Shown here: one piece after another, positions 22,401 through 35,237 of the stretch
How positions within the stretch are numbered: the first letter of the stretch is position 1
Layout: the number at the start of each line of letters is the position of its first letter
NCBI GenBank assembly: GCA_000827265.1
Contig: KN834785.1
Location: forward strand, 466,636-530,635
DNA length: 64,000 nucleotides
Direction of reading: 5' to 3'
Source of the DNA: Collybiopsis luxurians FD-317 M1
Lineage: Eukaryota; Basidiomycota; Agaricomycetes; Agaricales; Omphalotaceae
Position numbers and translations under genes: made by a program
Notes under the pieces: generated by a model
Databases searched by the model: none
Told to the model about the DNA's origin: nothing
What the model saw: the letters and a program-made list of their open reading frames with translations, nothing else

Positions 22401-23730
22401 GTATGCGCACCCCCCGCACCACCACCCCCTCCTCCCCCACCTCCTCCACTTCCTGGCCCCCCACCAAACCCACCGTGCATCCCATGCGCATGAGCATGAT
22501 GCCCATGCGTATCGAACGGACTCCCAAAATGATGATCCGTCGCTGAACCAGGACTCGACGGCCACTGGTTATTATGCCCGAACGAACCCCCGCCGCCGTT
22601 CCCGTACGCGCCCATAGGCGAACCAGGCCCACCACCTCCACCGGGGCCTCCTCCGGGCCCGCCCATGAATTGATTCAAAGGCGAGCTGAGTGAGTTCATA
22701 GTGGAAAGTGGACCTCCGCCGAGGTTGGACACGTTAAGGCTGAGGTTGGCGAGGTGGAAGGAGGCAGGGGAGTGGGAGTGGCCTGGGTGGTGGTGGTGAT
22801 GAGAGTGGGGATGCGAATGCGAATGCATGGATTCGGGTGTCGGTAGTGTGTATTCGCTGTAATGAATATAACGATAACGATAACGATTTTAATGGAAGAA
22901 TGAATTGGATTATGAGAAACTTACCCAGCGCTGCTACCTAAACTACCCTGACTGCCAGGACCGAACCATCCGTCTGCGCCGCCGCCTGCGCTGCTGGCGT
23001 TGTTCCTCGGAATCGCGATGGCCTGGCCATGCGGGGGAGGACTGGTGCTGGTCAGACTGGATACGCTGTTCCCTCGGCGGGTACGGGTCGTCCTCTGGGG
23101 ACCGACACCCAAGCCAGGACCCATGCTGCCAATGCCGGGACTGGCAGGACCAGGATAAGCACTAGGCGGCCTGGACCGACTTCTCGATCGAGAAACACCA
23201 GGGCCGGCATACGGATGGCCTCCGTTGGCCGTAGTCGGTGTAGTACCTTGACCAGAAGGCATAGGAGACGGAGAGTGTCTCCATCCACCGTCGGAACCGG
23301 ATGGATCGGGGAGAGGTTCGTATCGCATACTAGAGTTGAGAGCGGGTAAAGTGGAATTGAAATGAGCTGGGATGGCAGATGGTAACGAGGAGGGGGAATC
23401 CATCATGGAATGTTGTGGCTGATGAGCTGGGGCACCCATATCGAAGATGTTGTGTGTGCGAGGGACGTAGTCCCCTCCTCCGCCACCTCCGCCACCGCCG
23501 TTATTGCTGTTACCGTTACCCGCTGTAGATCGCTCGCTGCTCATCAACGATGCGAGATCTTCAAAGTCCCTGCCTTCCCCACCTAATCCACCGCTGCCCA
23601 GTCCATCGCTTAGGCTGGGGCTAAGTCCACCTAGGGCCGAGCTAGGTCTCCATGCCATTGATGAGTCGCTTGATGATGAGGGTGTTTCTGGATGAAAACC
23701 TTCTTGTCGGACAAGGCCTTTGGATGCCAT
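19408..23730 (-). CDS. bHLH transcription factor with a very long loop
   Basis: Likely nuclear E-box-binding regulator. Five exons: 23730-22925, 22856-21801, 21645-21147, 21083-20776 and 20486-19408, all with GT-AG introns (68, 155, 63 and 289 nt). They sum to 3748 nt, two short of 1250 codons, because exon 2 lacks one base in each of two C runs (22194-22215 and 21997-22002). Counting those two bases, residues 587-611 are the basic region and helix 1 (ESHNAVERRRRDNINEKI, with the His, Glu and Arg of CACGTG binders). Helix 2 (KGMILRKSVEYIRYLQQL) starts only near 776 and extends into a zipper-like helix (RNRELERELRAY). The roughly 160-residue loop is Gly/Ser/Thr/Pro-rich. The N-terminus is low-complexity Gly/Ser/His; the C-terminus has GM-rich repeats, an AT-hook-like RGRPRRARRG and an acidic tail. 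In-frame DDDD-rich codons continue upstream of the Met, so an extra 5' exon is possible. Confidence 0.85.
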
Positions 23731-25200
23731 TATCCTTGGGTCGTCGTTATCGTTGTTGGGGTCGTCGTCGTCGTACGTATCTGATACGGACTTTTTCGGT
23801 ACCGGTGCTTTGGCTGCTCCCAGTTGTCTGTCAAAGTGTCAACCAAAACCCCCCAATCTGAATGGCAAAAAAAAGAGACAGTCGAGTGAGCTAAAGGCCT
23901 TGGACGCTGTCGCCAACGACGACGAAGCAAGTCGGTGAATACCTTTGGACTATAAAAAAAAAATTGCGGGGAAGCGGAAAGAACTCTGGGGCAAAAGTCC
24001 GGGGATAAGCCACAGACACACACCAGACACCACACGGTTCAATCGTTCAAAGGGTTGTACGCGAGCAGCGTGGGAATTCATCAGCATCTATTACGAGATT
24101 ATTCATTTCCTTCGGTCCGAGTCTCGGGTACTCCTTCCTTTCTCGGCAAATTTATCCCAGCCTTCCATCCCTTCCCTTCAAACCCGACAGAGTCACAAAT
24201 TGAAAAAGGTACTCACTCAGTACTCAGTTACTTACAAAGACTTTTTTTTTTCGCTACGACAACCATCCAATGGTCGAATGACTGATTGAACCTTCAACGA
24301 TGTATCAAATCGCAAATAAATTATTATCAATAAAGAGGCACCCTGGGCAGCTCAATAATCATATCATCTTCTGGCGCTTGCCAATCCACCTTGCGAATTA
24401 CTTGTTCTGTAGATCTTCTCCCGGTTATAAATTGAAATCATTTTTTTTTCGTAAATTGTGAAAAACATGGTTCATACCCCACTTTGTATCGTAAAGCTGT
24501 ATACTTACATCCGGCGGGCGGCTCGTTGAACAGTGCGCGTCTGATCTCAGCCGATTTTGTTCTTTCGTTTCAACCGGCATCTAATCTCTTACTTACTTAC
24601 CGCTCCCGCTCCCATCCATCCATCCATCCATCGTCGTCATACATATCGCCATGTCTCCAGCCAACCCCTCCCCACCCCGCACACTTCCCATCCTACGCCA
24701 CCATCTTTTGTTTACTTACCTCAACATTAATCTAAAAGTCAAAATTGCGCTCCCATATGCGCACTTTGTGCTTCTGCTTCTGCTTCCGCTTCCGTTTCCG
24801 CTTCCCCCTTTTCGTTTGACGTACAATGTACAATGTACATGATTCGCGGAAAGAAATTTAAATTTATTGAAACACGCTGATTCGACCGACCAAATCCGAT
24901 CTTCCGTCTACTTCCACCGTGCCTACTTCGAGTTGGACTTGATCTTAGACGGTCTACGTACTCACCTACTCGAAAGCACAAGCACACGTATCAAAACTAC
25001 AAACACTCACTCGATGGCCCATCCCTCGTAAAACATCCTTATCTTCGATCCCGAACAATTGGATGTCTATCTACGTCTCCCAAAGGAAAAATCAAATTTT
25101 TTTTGAAAAAAACTAACAAAGTTTCAACGCGTTGAAACCAAATTTATCCAAGATCCGTCCCCCCTTTCTTCTCATAGAGTATGTATCCTAACCCCTCACT
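23731..25200 (-). promoter_or_regulatory. Upstream region of the bHLH gene, pyrimidine-rich
   Basis: No separate gene is seen. An acceptor-like cag lies near 23826, and the in-frame acidic codons between it and the Met at 23730 may belong to an unannotated first exon. An (ATCC)n run (about 24613-24632) and CTTCCG hexamers (about 24770-24805) are simple repeats. No TATA box can be assigned with confidence. Confidence 0.35.
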
Positions 25201-28200
25201 CGGACTCCTCCTCGTCCATCTTCCCCGGACCTCAGGCTCTTCTCCCTCTCCTCTTCCGAGTCCCGCCCGAGCCAAATCCCAAAAAAGCTTTTCAAATCGT
25301 CCTCAAATCGTCAAAACCGCACCCGCGATACGCCCGAAACGAAACGAAACGAAACAACTTGAAACTCAAACAACATTTCACAATTCACAAAACAAAATCG
25401 CAAATGCGCGCCGGGTACCCTGCGGCGCCCGGATCGAATCCTTCCCCGTCTCCCCACCTCCCCCACCTCCCCCACCGCAGACTCGGATAAGTATCCCACC
25501 TCAGACTCCGGATATTCGTTATCCCGGACCCTGGACCCTGGAACCCCGCAGCCTCACAACCTCACCGCCAAGGACATTATTAATTTTCGATGTTCGTATG
25601 TAAGTCTTAATGCCAATTTCGTAGCACCGCCAAGTACTTCATTCGCAGTCTCAATGACAAATGACAAATGGAGGGCTGGGGGTTTTCGCCGGGGATTCTG
25701 GGGTTCTGGAATTGTCTCCCCTCCGCCCTCTGCATTCTGAATGTCTGTCGTTATCTTACCGACTATACAAACCAAAAAAAAAAAACCAAGCAATTCAATC
25801 ACAATTGTCTTTCTCCTTCCACATCACCGTGACCTCTGATACGGATAGCCTTATTTACATACATACATACGATAGATCGATTGATTCCAACTCCCGGAAG
25901 GAAGTCACATTTATAAAATACTCTGGCATAAGTAGCCGTAGTACGGCGCGTAGTTAACATACTCTATACTCTATACGATTTATCCAATAAATATCGACCC
26001 ACGTATGGGAGCTCCAAAACATTCGATCTAATGAGCGACGAGTAGGTACCAAGTTAGGTGGCAGAGACGTCCAAGCCATACCCATATGTCTCTCGAGCTT
26101 GATTGCGATCTTTGAAAATTTAAACGAAACCTTTATGCAGATGGAATGCCTTGAGATGCGGAGGATCGTCTCGATTGAGTAATAATCTATGAACAGCTTG
26201 CCAAGTTCCTCGGAAAGAAAAACTCGGATCGAACAAGTTCCCTGGTCACGGTGCGTGTTCGTGTTTGGTGAGGCGAACGCGCGAATACGGAAAGTTGAAG
26301 AGAAGAAAGACACCGGAGCCCGTGTTTCGGGTTTGTTTTGGCTGGTAACTCAAGCATGTACTCTATGTAGAGTATTATTACACATGCGTTGCAGACCTTC
26401 TTTTCTTTATTTATTTCTTGACAAAAAAAAGCACCCTACCGATAATTTTCCGACTCAAACTATATAGAACATGACAACCCCAGGCTAAAGGCGATCAAGA
26501 GCGAGATCGACAAAGATTCTACAACGGATTGGCTGCCCCCGTTAAGTGCGGTTAAATGCGAGTGCAGATATAGCGTACATACATATTTTATGTGGTACGT
26601 GCATCTACTAAATCTCGTGCGGCTGCCGGTACCTTTAGGCTTTCGAAACATATGCTCTGCTCTGTGCGGACTAGTCAGGGGTGTGTAGTACTAAGCCGTA
26701 CTACATAGAACCAGTGGGACTGTATAGTAATTTGTACTTATGTATGTATGTGCGCCCGGAACGATGATTTTCTGATGGTCGATTTTCAGAGAAGCATATG
26801 TACGTACGACGGAGGACGGCTTTAACGGTCATACTGTATGCAAATCTGAAACTAAATCTACATTAGAGTAAACCCTTCTTCCTTCCTTCCTTTACAAGTT
26901 CCATCACCGCACTGCCCCAAATCTTCCTTACCGGTGGCTACCTCACATCCATACTAGCACTTACAGCAAAAACGCAATCGGCCTAATACTATGCGCGCGG
27001 CGCTGACATTCCGCCATTCGCTCGAACTAGGCCTGACCGGTGAGAGCGTACATCAGCAAGTACCTTGAACCTAGCACTCACTGAACAATCGATCGGATAC
27101 AAGTACCATTCTGGATACTCATAGTCTTATTTTGGTCTAACCAAGTATGCTACGAAAGCTTAAATTCCTCCCTCCCTGAAATCACGCGTAAATAAGTACT
27201 CGTTCGCGGAACCGCATCGAAATCCGATATAAGATTAGTAAGTATATACTGGAAGAGGATGATCTCTAGTGGTTCCTAATCACACACCACTGTGATACTC
27301 TATACATACACTTCCCGGCAGGCAGGCAAATGTTAACAATTAACCGTATTCGACGTTCAATCTTCAGATAATCTTCCTATTCGTCAACGTCTTTGGAACT
27401 GAGCTCTGAGCGCTTGACTCATGAGTCCTCCAATCGCGAAGGGTCCCCATCGACTTTAAGATCCGAATGGACGTGACTGGAATGGAAGAAGAAGCGCAAA
27501 TGCCAAGGTACGACTCGGAGGCAGGTTCAATGCCGATTCGCCCCCTCCCTTTCAAGGAAACTCCTTCAATTTCCATTCACGATCTTCAAGACTTCAACAA
27601 GTACATACAGTAAGTACCTCGAACGATTTTGTATACCCCCGGAGGTACGGCTTAGTCTCCCATATAACGATGAGTCACGTACGGTGATACGTCTATGTAC
27701 TCGTTCAACACTGACAGACGACAATCAAAATTGCTTCCTTCCTATTCGTCAAGGATATCTTCGACCTCTTGGCAATGGAAAGACCGGACTGAGGGGTGGG
27801 ACATCGGATCCGACCGAGTCAACAGCTCAAGGTCTAGGCTCAAGGTACGAGGAAGAAGTATCAGTATATCAGTCCATATTCGTGTCATCGTTCCCTTAGA
27901 GATGACTTGAATCACAACGGTGACGGATGATTATCGATCTAGCTTGCGGGTACAATGTACATATACAATTTATTCACTCAATTTGTCGACACACCTCCGA
28001 AATTCCGCGACAACTACGGAGTGTACAATTTACATGTCCCAGTCAACAGCTTCGAGACCCTCGGCCTGGCAAGAGAGCTTTGGACACTAGATAATGATCA
28101 TTGTCTGTTTTCCTCTAAGTTCACAACCATCCGACTTCGACCTTGCACTGCAACAGACGACTCATTTAATATTTTGCTTGTATTGTAATATGTATCTCCA

Positions 28201-28292
28201 TCATCTCGTGCGACGGACTGCACTTCCGGACCGGTCGGCAACACTTGAAAATTTAAATAAGAATTGAGTCGAGAAATGTGTTGACAAAGTTA
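25201..28292. other. Long CpG-rich intergenic stretch
   Basis: About 3 kb without a recognisable gene on either strand. Open frames (for example 25181-25603, 140 codons) are low-complexity Pro/Thr/Arg and look fortuitous. Many tac/gta words occur but no clear repeat. Confidence 0.4.
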
Positions 28293-28415
28293 CTTGGCAA
28301 ATTTAAAGTCCACTAACTTGCCCTTACAAAAGTAACTTTTTTTTCCCGCACTAGACAGCTAACTTGCCGAGTCTCGGCAAAATGTGATACTCATTAAAAC
28401 TTGCTTTTGACACAT
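28293..28415 (+). repeat. Dispersed repeat, longest copy; marks the end of the CpG-rich block
   Basis: The left part (28300-28338) matches 2961-2998. The right part (28367-28413, cttgccgagtctcggcaaaa and on) matches the reverse complement of 35521-35571. It therefore joins two fragments seen separately elsewhere and may be close to a full-length unit. Confidence 0.65.
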
Positions 28416-30706
28416 TTAACAAGTCATTTGTCGCTATATGGAGTCCCGAACTAAATTGTGAGTGTGCTGAGTGACTTTATTGTCCTACATTGATAGTCAG
28501 ACGGTTGCTGACCTAAGTTGCTTATTTGTTTCCTGAGCACTGCCTGCAGCAGCAATCCCCAGCCCCAGAAAGTGGAAAGCAGCTTCTGCATATGTTATTG
28601 ACTTGACATTGCTCAGTTGTCCAAGAAAATACTACATGCTAAATGCAACATGTGTTCAGTTGATTATACAATGTTTGAAGCCCTGTGTATGTATGTACTA
28701 CCATAGCAAATGCTGGGTGCACTGTCGGTGTACTCTACTATCATCCTCACTAGTTGTAACATTCAGGAATTATTGGGCAGCAGTATGGGCACCCCAAAAT
28801 GCTGCCTGCCTCATCACCAGCATTACTTGGGACTTATATTTGGAATTTCGGATGGTAAAACTTCTGCGGCTAATGTCACTTGGCCTCTTAGCATTCAATC
28901 TCCGGTAATGCAAGAACTGGTGTTTAATACTGTTTTTTTAGTTCGAGACATGAATATTCTAGCAATCGAGTGTCTTATTGAGCATGGTAGTAGATATCTA
29001 GTCAGACTACATAGCAATCTGTCAATAAGCCAGTACTCCACATTAATGTGCATGTGGTATCAAAATTTGACACTTGCTCATGATCCCCTTCACAAATGCT
29101 ACTCCATCCTCAAGGTCTGCAGCATTTTATATAAACAGGAGGTGAAGATTTCAGTTTATACGTGCTGTACTGTTTCAGATCATTCTTAATTCCAATTGTT
29201 GCAACTTCTGCATATTGCATCATGCATGCAATGCAATGGGCATATTATGGATCCAAGTTGAAGTGGAAACTGGCAGTGTATCCCAGCTTGATTGTACATG
29301 GTCCTCCTAAACATTGTGCCAAAAAGGGTTGATTTATTTGACTTTGTGCATGACCTGAAGGACTGAGTAGCTGTATCTCAATACAGCCTTGTTAGAGCTT
29401 CAGTATTAGCACCATTGAAACCACAGGACTGAGCAGACATATGCACTCCTCAAGTAAAGCCCAGGCTCTGAATTGACATTTGAAGAATTGAAAGTTATCC
29501 TGTACTTGCTCCAAAGCCAGCATGCTGGAGGTGTTCATGTGAGGACCTGACTTATTTCAGGTAGGAATGTATAATCCTGTAGACTGAGCCCATTATCTGA
29601 CAGGTTACAACAGATTCTGCAGAGTACTCATTGGTGAACTGTGAAGTGTTTGGTGTTATATTGTTAGTGTCACAAATTAATGTCAAGCCTATGCAGTGCC
29701 TCAATAGCTAGATTTTGTCTTTCAGTTTGGAGGAAGACTTTTGACAGTGAGAGAGATAACAGTTGCTAATATTTGAGAGCAACATTCTACCAGACTTGGC
29801 AAGTGGCTTATGCTCTCTGCCAGTTGAGCTCTGAGTTTAGTATGTCCAAAGGTATGGAACAAGTAAGGTTATAATGCTTGAGAATGAGAGCAAGGAGTGT
29901 TAGGATGCATCTATTTGAAGAACTTTGATAGCGAGAGAGCATGTCGGACCTGATTGAGAGTGTGGATGGTGAGTGGGGGAAGAAAAGGTTTGACCTACAG
30001 AACACTTATCTATGTATTTCCGACATTGATACACAATAAACTAACTTGCATTGTGTAAATAGTTTTGCCTTGAATATACTTTCAAATTATCAATATTCAT
30101 GATTTTCAAATCCTCAAGTATTCAGAACAGTTTTCTGGTGGTACAGGGACTGAGCCTACTTCAGAATCAGTTCAGAACATTTGATTGACTTATTCTATGG
30201 ACTTTTTCAATCAATACCAAAAGTGTGTATGAGTGGTGCCTCAAGTGGAATAAACATCGAGCCCACTGCTATTGCTGTTAAAAGCCATGAAGCTAGAGAA
30301 GGAAGGCAATAAGCTGCAACTTTCTAACCATAGCTTGGATTATGGAGAAGATCCATCCACCCCTTGATGGAAATCTAAGGTCAAGTGCTAGAATAAAGCC
30401 AAGGGCATTATTAGAACTATCCCATGCTGTACTGCAGATGCAGTACAATATTACAATGGGCAAGTACCACAATGCCATACAAGGTGAGAATAGTAATGGG
30501 AGTAGAGTGTACTCAAATGGTAAGCATAGCGGTATGATGGTCAATAATTTTACAGAGCCGTATAATTGATTCAATGGGATACAATATTCTCGCTGGTTTA
30601 GCAATGAAGTATACCAATATGTCTGCCTAAATTGGCTTTAAAGCATGCATGCTTTAAGTCTTTGACATAGTGCATTCCAATGCAAATAACATAATTTGAG
30701 ACTATT
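28416..30706. other. AT-rich stretch without recognised gene
   Basis: The longest open frame (28710-29189, 159 codons, plus strand) has no known motif and an unusual composition (many Leu, Ser and Cys). I treat it as unsupported. CpG is scarce, as in the flanking repeats. Confidence 0.4.
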
Positions 30707-30711
30707 GATCA

Positions 30712-30871
30712 TGTTGAGGATCGGTGACATCACGCGTCAAATACGCCGCATCGCCTAAATGGTTTATACAAGTATCCCATAGCTTACAGAATATTCTAGA
30801 TATATTGTAGATAGGTATATAGGCTCACATCCGAGCTAGCAATAGATACATACTTCCTTGCATTCTCAATA
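30712..30871 (+). repeat. 5' LTR of the copia element
   Basis: It begins TGTTGAGG and ends CTCAATA, an imperfect terminal inverted repeat. A TATA-like tatatag lies about 60 bp before the end. Confidence 0.92.
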
Positions 30872-30889
30872 GGTTATGGGCCCCGAGCC
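30872..30889 (+). other. Primer-binding site, half-tRNA-iMet type
   Basis: GGTTATGGGCCCC directly follows the LTR. This resembles the site in Drosophila copia, where an internal fragment of initiator tRNA-Met primes reverse transcription (also known for Ty5). It does not look like a site for a tRNA 3' end, which would start TGG. Confidence 0.6.
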
Positions 30890-30955
30890 CGACTGAATTC
30901 TTGCAGGTCTACACTCAGCTCCTCATCGCTCTCATCCTTCCACACTCGTACCACC

Positions 30956-33900
30956 ATGACAGATTCATCATCGACAACCAGTGCATACCGTATTCAGCAT
31001 CTTTCAGGTGCCGAGAACTACTTGACCTGGAAAGTCAAAATGCTTGACATTCTCACCAACATGGGCCTCAAGGAACACGCCCTCGGCATGGCCACCAAAC
31101 CCAACAAGCCAGACGTTGACCTGGATGTCCTTGCTTGGGCAAAGAAGGACAGACAAGCACTTTCCGCTATCCATCTTAGGGTAGGCGACGAACCACTTGT
31201 GTACATTTCTGATGCAGCTACTGCCAAGGCCGCATGGTCTACTCTATCTGAAGTCTATGCACCCAAAGGCGCCATCGGAATTGTCTTGGTACGACAGAAA
31301 CTATTCCGTGCCCAGTGCCAAGAAGGTGAAGACATCTCCGAGCACATTCGCACCCTTCTTTGCTACAGGAAGGAACTTGCAACTCTTGGATCCACCCTCA
31401 CCAACGACGAGTTCTCCATCACCCTTCTCACCTCTCTCCCCGACTCCTGGGATAATTTTATCCAAGGTGTCGATACCTCTTCCCTATCTGATTCCACAAA
31501 AATCATTGCCCGGATCCTGGAACAAGCTCAACGTAAAGATGCCAAACCTAATTCCGATGATGTCGCCCTTGCCGCCAATCGATTCCGACCCTTGAACAAG
31601 TTTAATAATCGCAATTCCTCCACATCAAACTTGGGCTGTCACAGCTGTGGTCGCCATGGACATTTCATCAGCGAGTGTCGGGACACTGCCGCTGGCAAAA
31701 CATTCACAGCGGAACAGAAGAAGTCAAACTATGAGCATTCCTTATGGAATCGCCCAAAACATCCTAGGTCTAACAACCGAGCTCATGTTGCTCAGAGTCA
31801 GGATGACGAACAGTTGGACATGGAGGATTATGCCTTCATGAGCCATGACTTGTACTTGAACAGTTCCTTAAGTCCTGATACTTGGTTGATAGATTCTGCT
31901 ACCACTAAACATATAGTTTGAAATAAATCTCACTTTTCATCTTACTTCGAGACCCCTGGTCACTCAGTAAAGGGTTTTGGCAGCACCCCAGCTGTAGGAC
32001 AAGGTGAAGCTACAGTGGCTTCTCACCTTGGCAAACATGCTTTCAACATCACTCTCCATGATGCTCTACATGTCCCCAAAGCTCCATTCAATCTCATCTC
32101 TGTTGGTCGTATGACTTGCACAGGATTTTCTGTACAATTTGCAAATGACTATCTTACTGTTTACTCCCCAGGTACATCCCCTCGCAAAGTCATGTGAGGA
32201 AAGCGTGTTGGTAATCTCTACATTGTCAATATCACTTGCAGCTCATCCCGCTTCCATCCTAACCCAATTCCCTACTTGAAATCCACCACCTCTCCTCCCC
32301 ATCCTGAATCCAAAACTCTTGCATTCCCAGCTTGCCCTACCACTCGCTCCTGGAAGGATTGGCATAGAATATTTGGCCATATCAATGCTAGGTCTGTAAA
32401 GCTGTTGAAGGAGAAAAATATGGTCACTGGCATGATCATTGATTATGACAGTCCACTGACCTTCAATTGCGATGCCTGCAAATGTGCAAAGATGCACGTA
32501 CATTCATTCCCTCCTGAAGCCGAACGCAAATACACTGAAATTGGTGAAATGACTTTCACCGATGTTTGGGGACCAGCACATACCAGTGGAATTAATCGAG
32601 AACAGTACTATGTCTCATTCACTGATGGCGCCACACGACGAACTATCCTTTACTTCCTGAAACAAAAATCAGAGGTGGAGGAAAAAATCAAGAATTATGT
32701 CACTTACATTCTTACACAGACCGGAAAGCGCTGCAAAGCATTCCGATTCAATGGGGGTGGCAAATATCTGTCAAAAAATGTTCAAAGCTATCTTTGGTCA
32801 GAAGGGATTCGCTGTGAAATCACAGCACCATACTCACCTCAACAGAATGGTGTTGCAGAAAGAATCAACTGTACCATCATCGAGCATGCGCGCGCCATGC
32901 TTTCCCAACACAATTTACCCCTCTTCTTATGGCCCAAAGCAGTTGCATATGCAGTATATCTTAAAAACTGCTCTCCGACTTGAGCCCTAAACAGAGATGT
33001 TACACCTGATGAAGCCTTCTGGAATAGGAAACCTGATGTCAGCAATCTATTTGAATTTGGCTCACCCTGTTGGGTTCTTCGCCAGGATGGGAAGAACCAG
33101 AAACTCACCTCCAAATCCTGTCCCTTCCATTTTGTTGGCCTATCTGATGAGTCCCGCGCTTACCGCTATTACAACCCCGAAACTCGACAAGTCCAAACCT
33201 CCCGAAATGTTGCCTTTGGTTTTGAAGATGAATTTACTTTGTCTGACATACCGGTAATCTCGTCGGCACTCGAGGGGGAGAAGGGAAAAGAAAAGAAAAA
33301 AGAAACTTTTGAAACTCCTCAATCTGAGTTGCCGCCGAGCAAAGACACAAACAACACACCTGAAGTTTCCAATACTCCACAGATTTCACCTCCTCTATCA
33401 CCCCTCACACCTCTACCATCCCTTAACCCTTCACCCATGCCTTCATCTACATCCAAGCCAAAAGCCCCCAAAGACATATCAAGTGCTATTGATATATCCA
33501 ACATCATCACTGGACGCCGTACACAATCCAAACTGCCAACCAACTATTGCCTCCTCAATAATCCCAACTCCTGTTCCCCTTGCAAACCTGATGCTTGGAA
33601 AACCCGAGTTCCTACAGATGACCCAGATTCTGATACTGCAGCTTTTGCCTTTGCTACTGTCCAAGATATGATGGCTAATGAGCCAATCACTGTTGAAGAG
33701 GCAAAGTCGCGTCCAGATTGGCTGAAGTGGAAAGAAGCAATGGATGCAGAAATTGCACAGCTACAACAGCTGTCAACTTTTGAAATTACAGAATTGCCAC
33801 CGGATCGGACTGCAATTGCGAACAAGTGGGTTTTTCGACTCAAGTGCAATGCGGAAGGCAATATCACCAAATACAAAGCTCATCTAGTTGCAAAAGGATT

Positions 33901-35230
33901 TTCTCAAGTCCCTGGCATTGACTATGATGAAACTTTTGTGCCCGTAGTTCGAATTGAAACTGTTCAACTACTTATTTCCCTTGCCGCAAAATACAACCTC
34001 AAAGCACGCATTGTTGATGTTATCGGCGCATATCTTAATGGCAGACTCGACGAGGAAATTTATATGGTTCAGCCCAAATGCTACGAAGATGGTACACCTC
34101 ATGTCTGCAAACTCAAAAAATCACTTTACAGGTTGAAACAGGCTGGACATGTTTGGAATCAAACCCTGAATGCCAGTTTCACAAAACTCGGATTTACGCG
34201 CCTACTTTCTGACCAATGCGTGTACGTGCGGAGATCTGAACAAGGAATTGTCATCATCGCTGTACACGTAGACGACATGTGTATATTTGCCTCAACTGAT
34301 GACTTAATGTCTGAAGTTGAATCTCAATTGTCCACTGAATTTTCTATTAACATTCTAGGTGAACTCTGCCAGCTTCTTGGTATGGAAATTTGACGTACTC
34401 CTCAATCCATCACTCTCACTCAAACTCAATATCTCACTCATGTTTTGGAACAATTTGGCATGTCCGACTCTACACCTGTTCACACACCCATGGATACCCA
34501 TGTTAAACTCGAAAGGCTCCCCGACAGCGAATCTTATCCTGACATCAAATCTAAATATCAGAACATCATTGGATCCCTCTTATTCGCTGCCATCATGACT
34601 CACCCAGACATATCCTTTGCCGTACAAACCCTTTCCCAATTCAGTTCTAATCCCGGCCCCACACACCTTACAGCTGCCAAATGTGTCCTTCGCTATCTCA
34701 AAGGCACACTCAATCTCGGCATTCAGTATACTGTGTCACACACTAATACTGACACAATTGAATTAGATATTTACAGCGATGCTGACTGGGGGAACAGTGT
34801 GGATGACCGAAAGTCTATATCTGGGTATGTGTCTATGCATGCAGGGGGAGCCATAACATGGAAGTCCAAGAAACAACCAACTGTTGCCCTGTCCAGCATG
34901 GAAGCCAAATATCTTGCTTTGGCTGCTACCACTCGAGAAGCTCTTTGGCTTTGTATCCTATTCGAAGAACTTGGCTCACCATTCGGACATCCTACCACCA
35001 TCCATGTTGACAACCAAGGCACGATTGCCTTTGCACGCAACTTCGGTTTTCATGCTTGTTCCAAACATATTGACATCCGGCATCATTTCATCCATGAGAA
35101 TATCACCTCTAACAAGGTATCAGTCGACTACTGCGCAACTGATCAAAATATTGCCGATATCTTGACAAAGGGTCTCAGCCGGTATAAGCATGAACATTTC
35201 ATGAAGTTACTCGGGATGTGTCATGCTTGA
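30956..35230 (+). pseudogene. Copia Gag-Pol polyprotein with four in-frame TGA stops
   Basis: It would encode 1424 residues in a single frame. There are no frameshifts, but TGA occurs at 31919, 32195, 32981 and 34391. Gag has a UBN2-type core and a perfect CCHC knuckle (CHSCGRHGHFISEC, 31636-31677). Protease shows LIDSATTKH near 31890. The pre-integrase HHCC zone lies at 32361-32490. Integrase keeps its first Asp (TDVWGP) and the Glu in SPQQNGVAER, but the second Asp reads Asn (FRFNGGGKY). RT has VDVIGAYLNG and VHVDDM (about 34263-34280). RNase H (SDADWGNSVDDRKSISGY, ADILTKGL) ends at GMCHA. The TGA at 32981 sits where Arg is expected, which fits CGA to TGA. Not mobile on its own. Confidence 0.92.
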
Positions 35231-35237
35231 GGGGGAG
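35229..35237 (+). other. Polypurine tract of the copia element
   Basis: GAGGGGGAG directly precedes the 3' LTR, and it overlaps the end of the pol stop codon. It would prime plus-strand DNA synthesis. Confidence 0.8.

Noticed and set aside
19408..22600. Long plus-strand and alternative-frame ORFs over the bHLH gene
   Set aside because: Low-complexity GC-rich codons leave several frames open. Only the minus-strand exons show domains and consistent splice phases.
25181..25603. 140-codon Pro/Thr-rich open frame
   Set aside because: It looks like translated pyrimidine-rich non-coding DNA, with no domain and no splice support.
28710..29189. 159-codon open frame as a gene
   Set aside because: No domain, an odd composition in AT-rich repeat DNA, and several overlapping frames of similar length.
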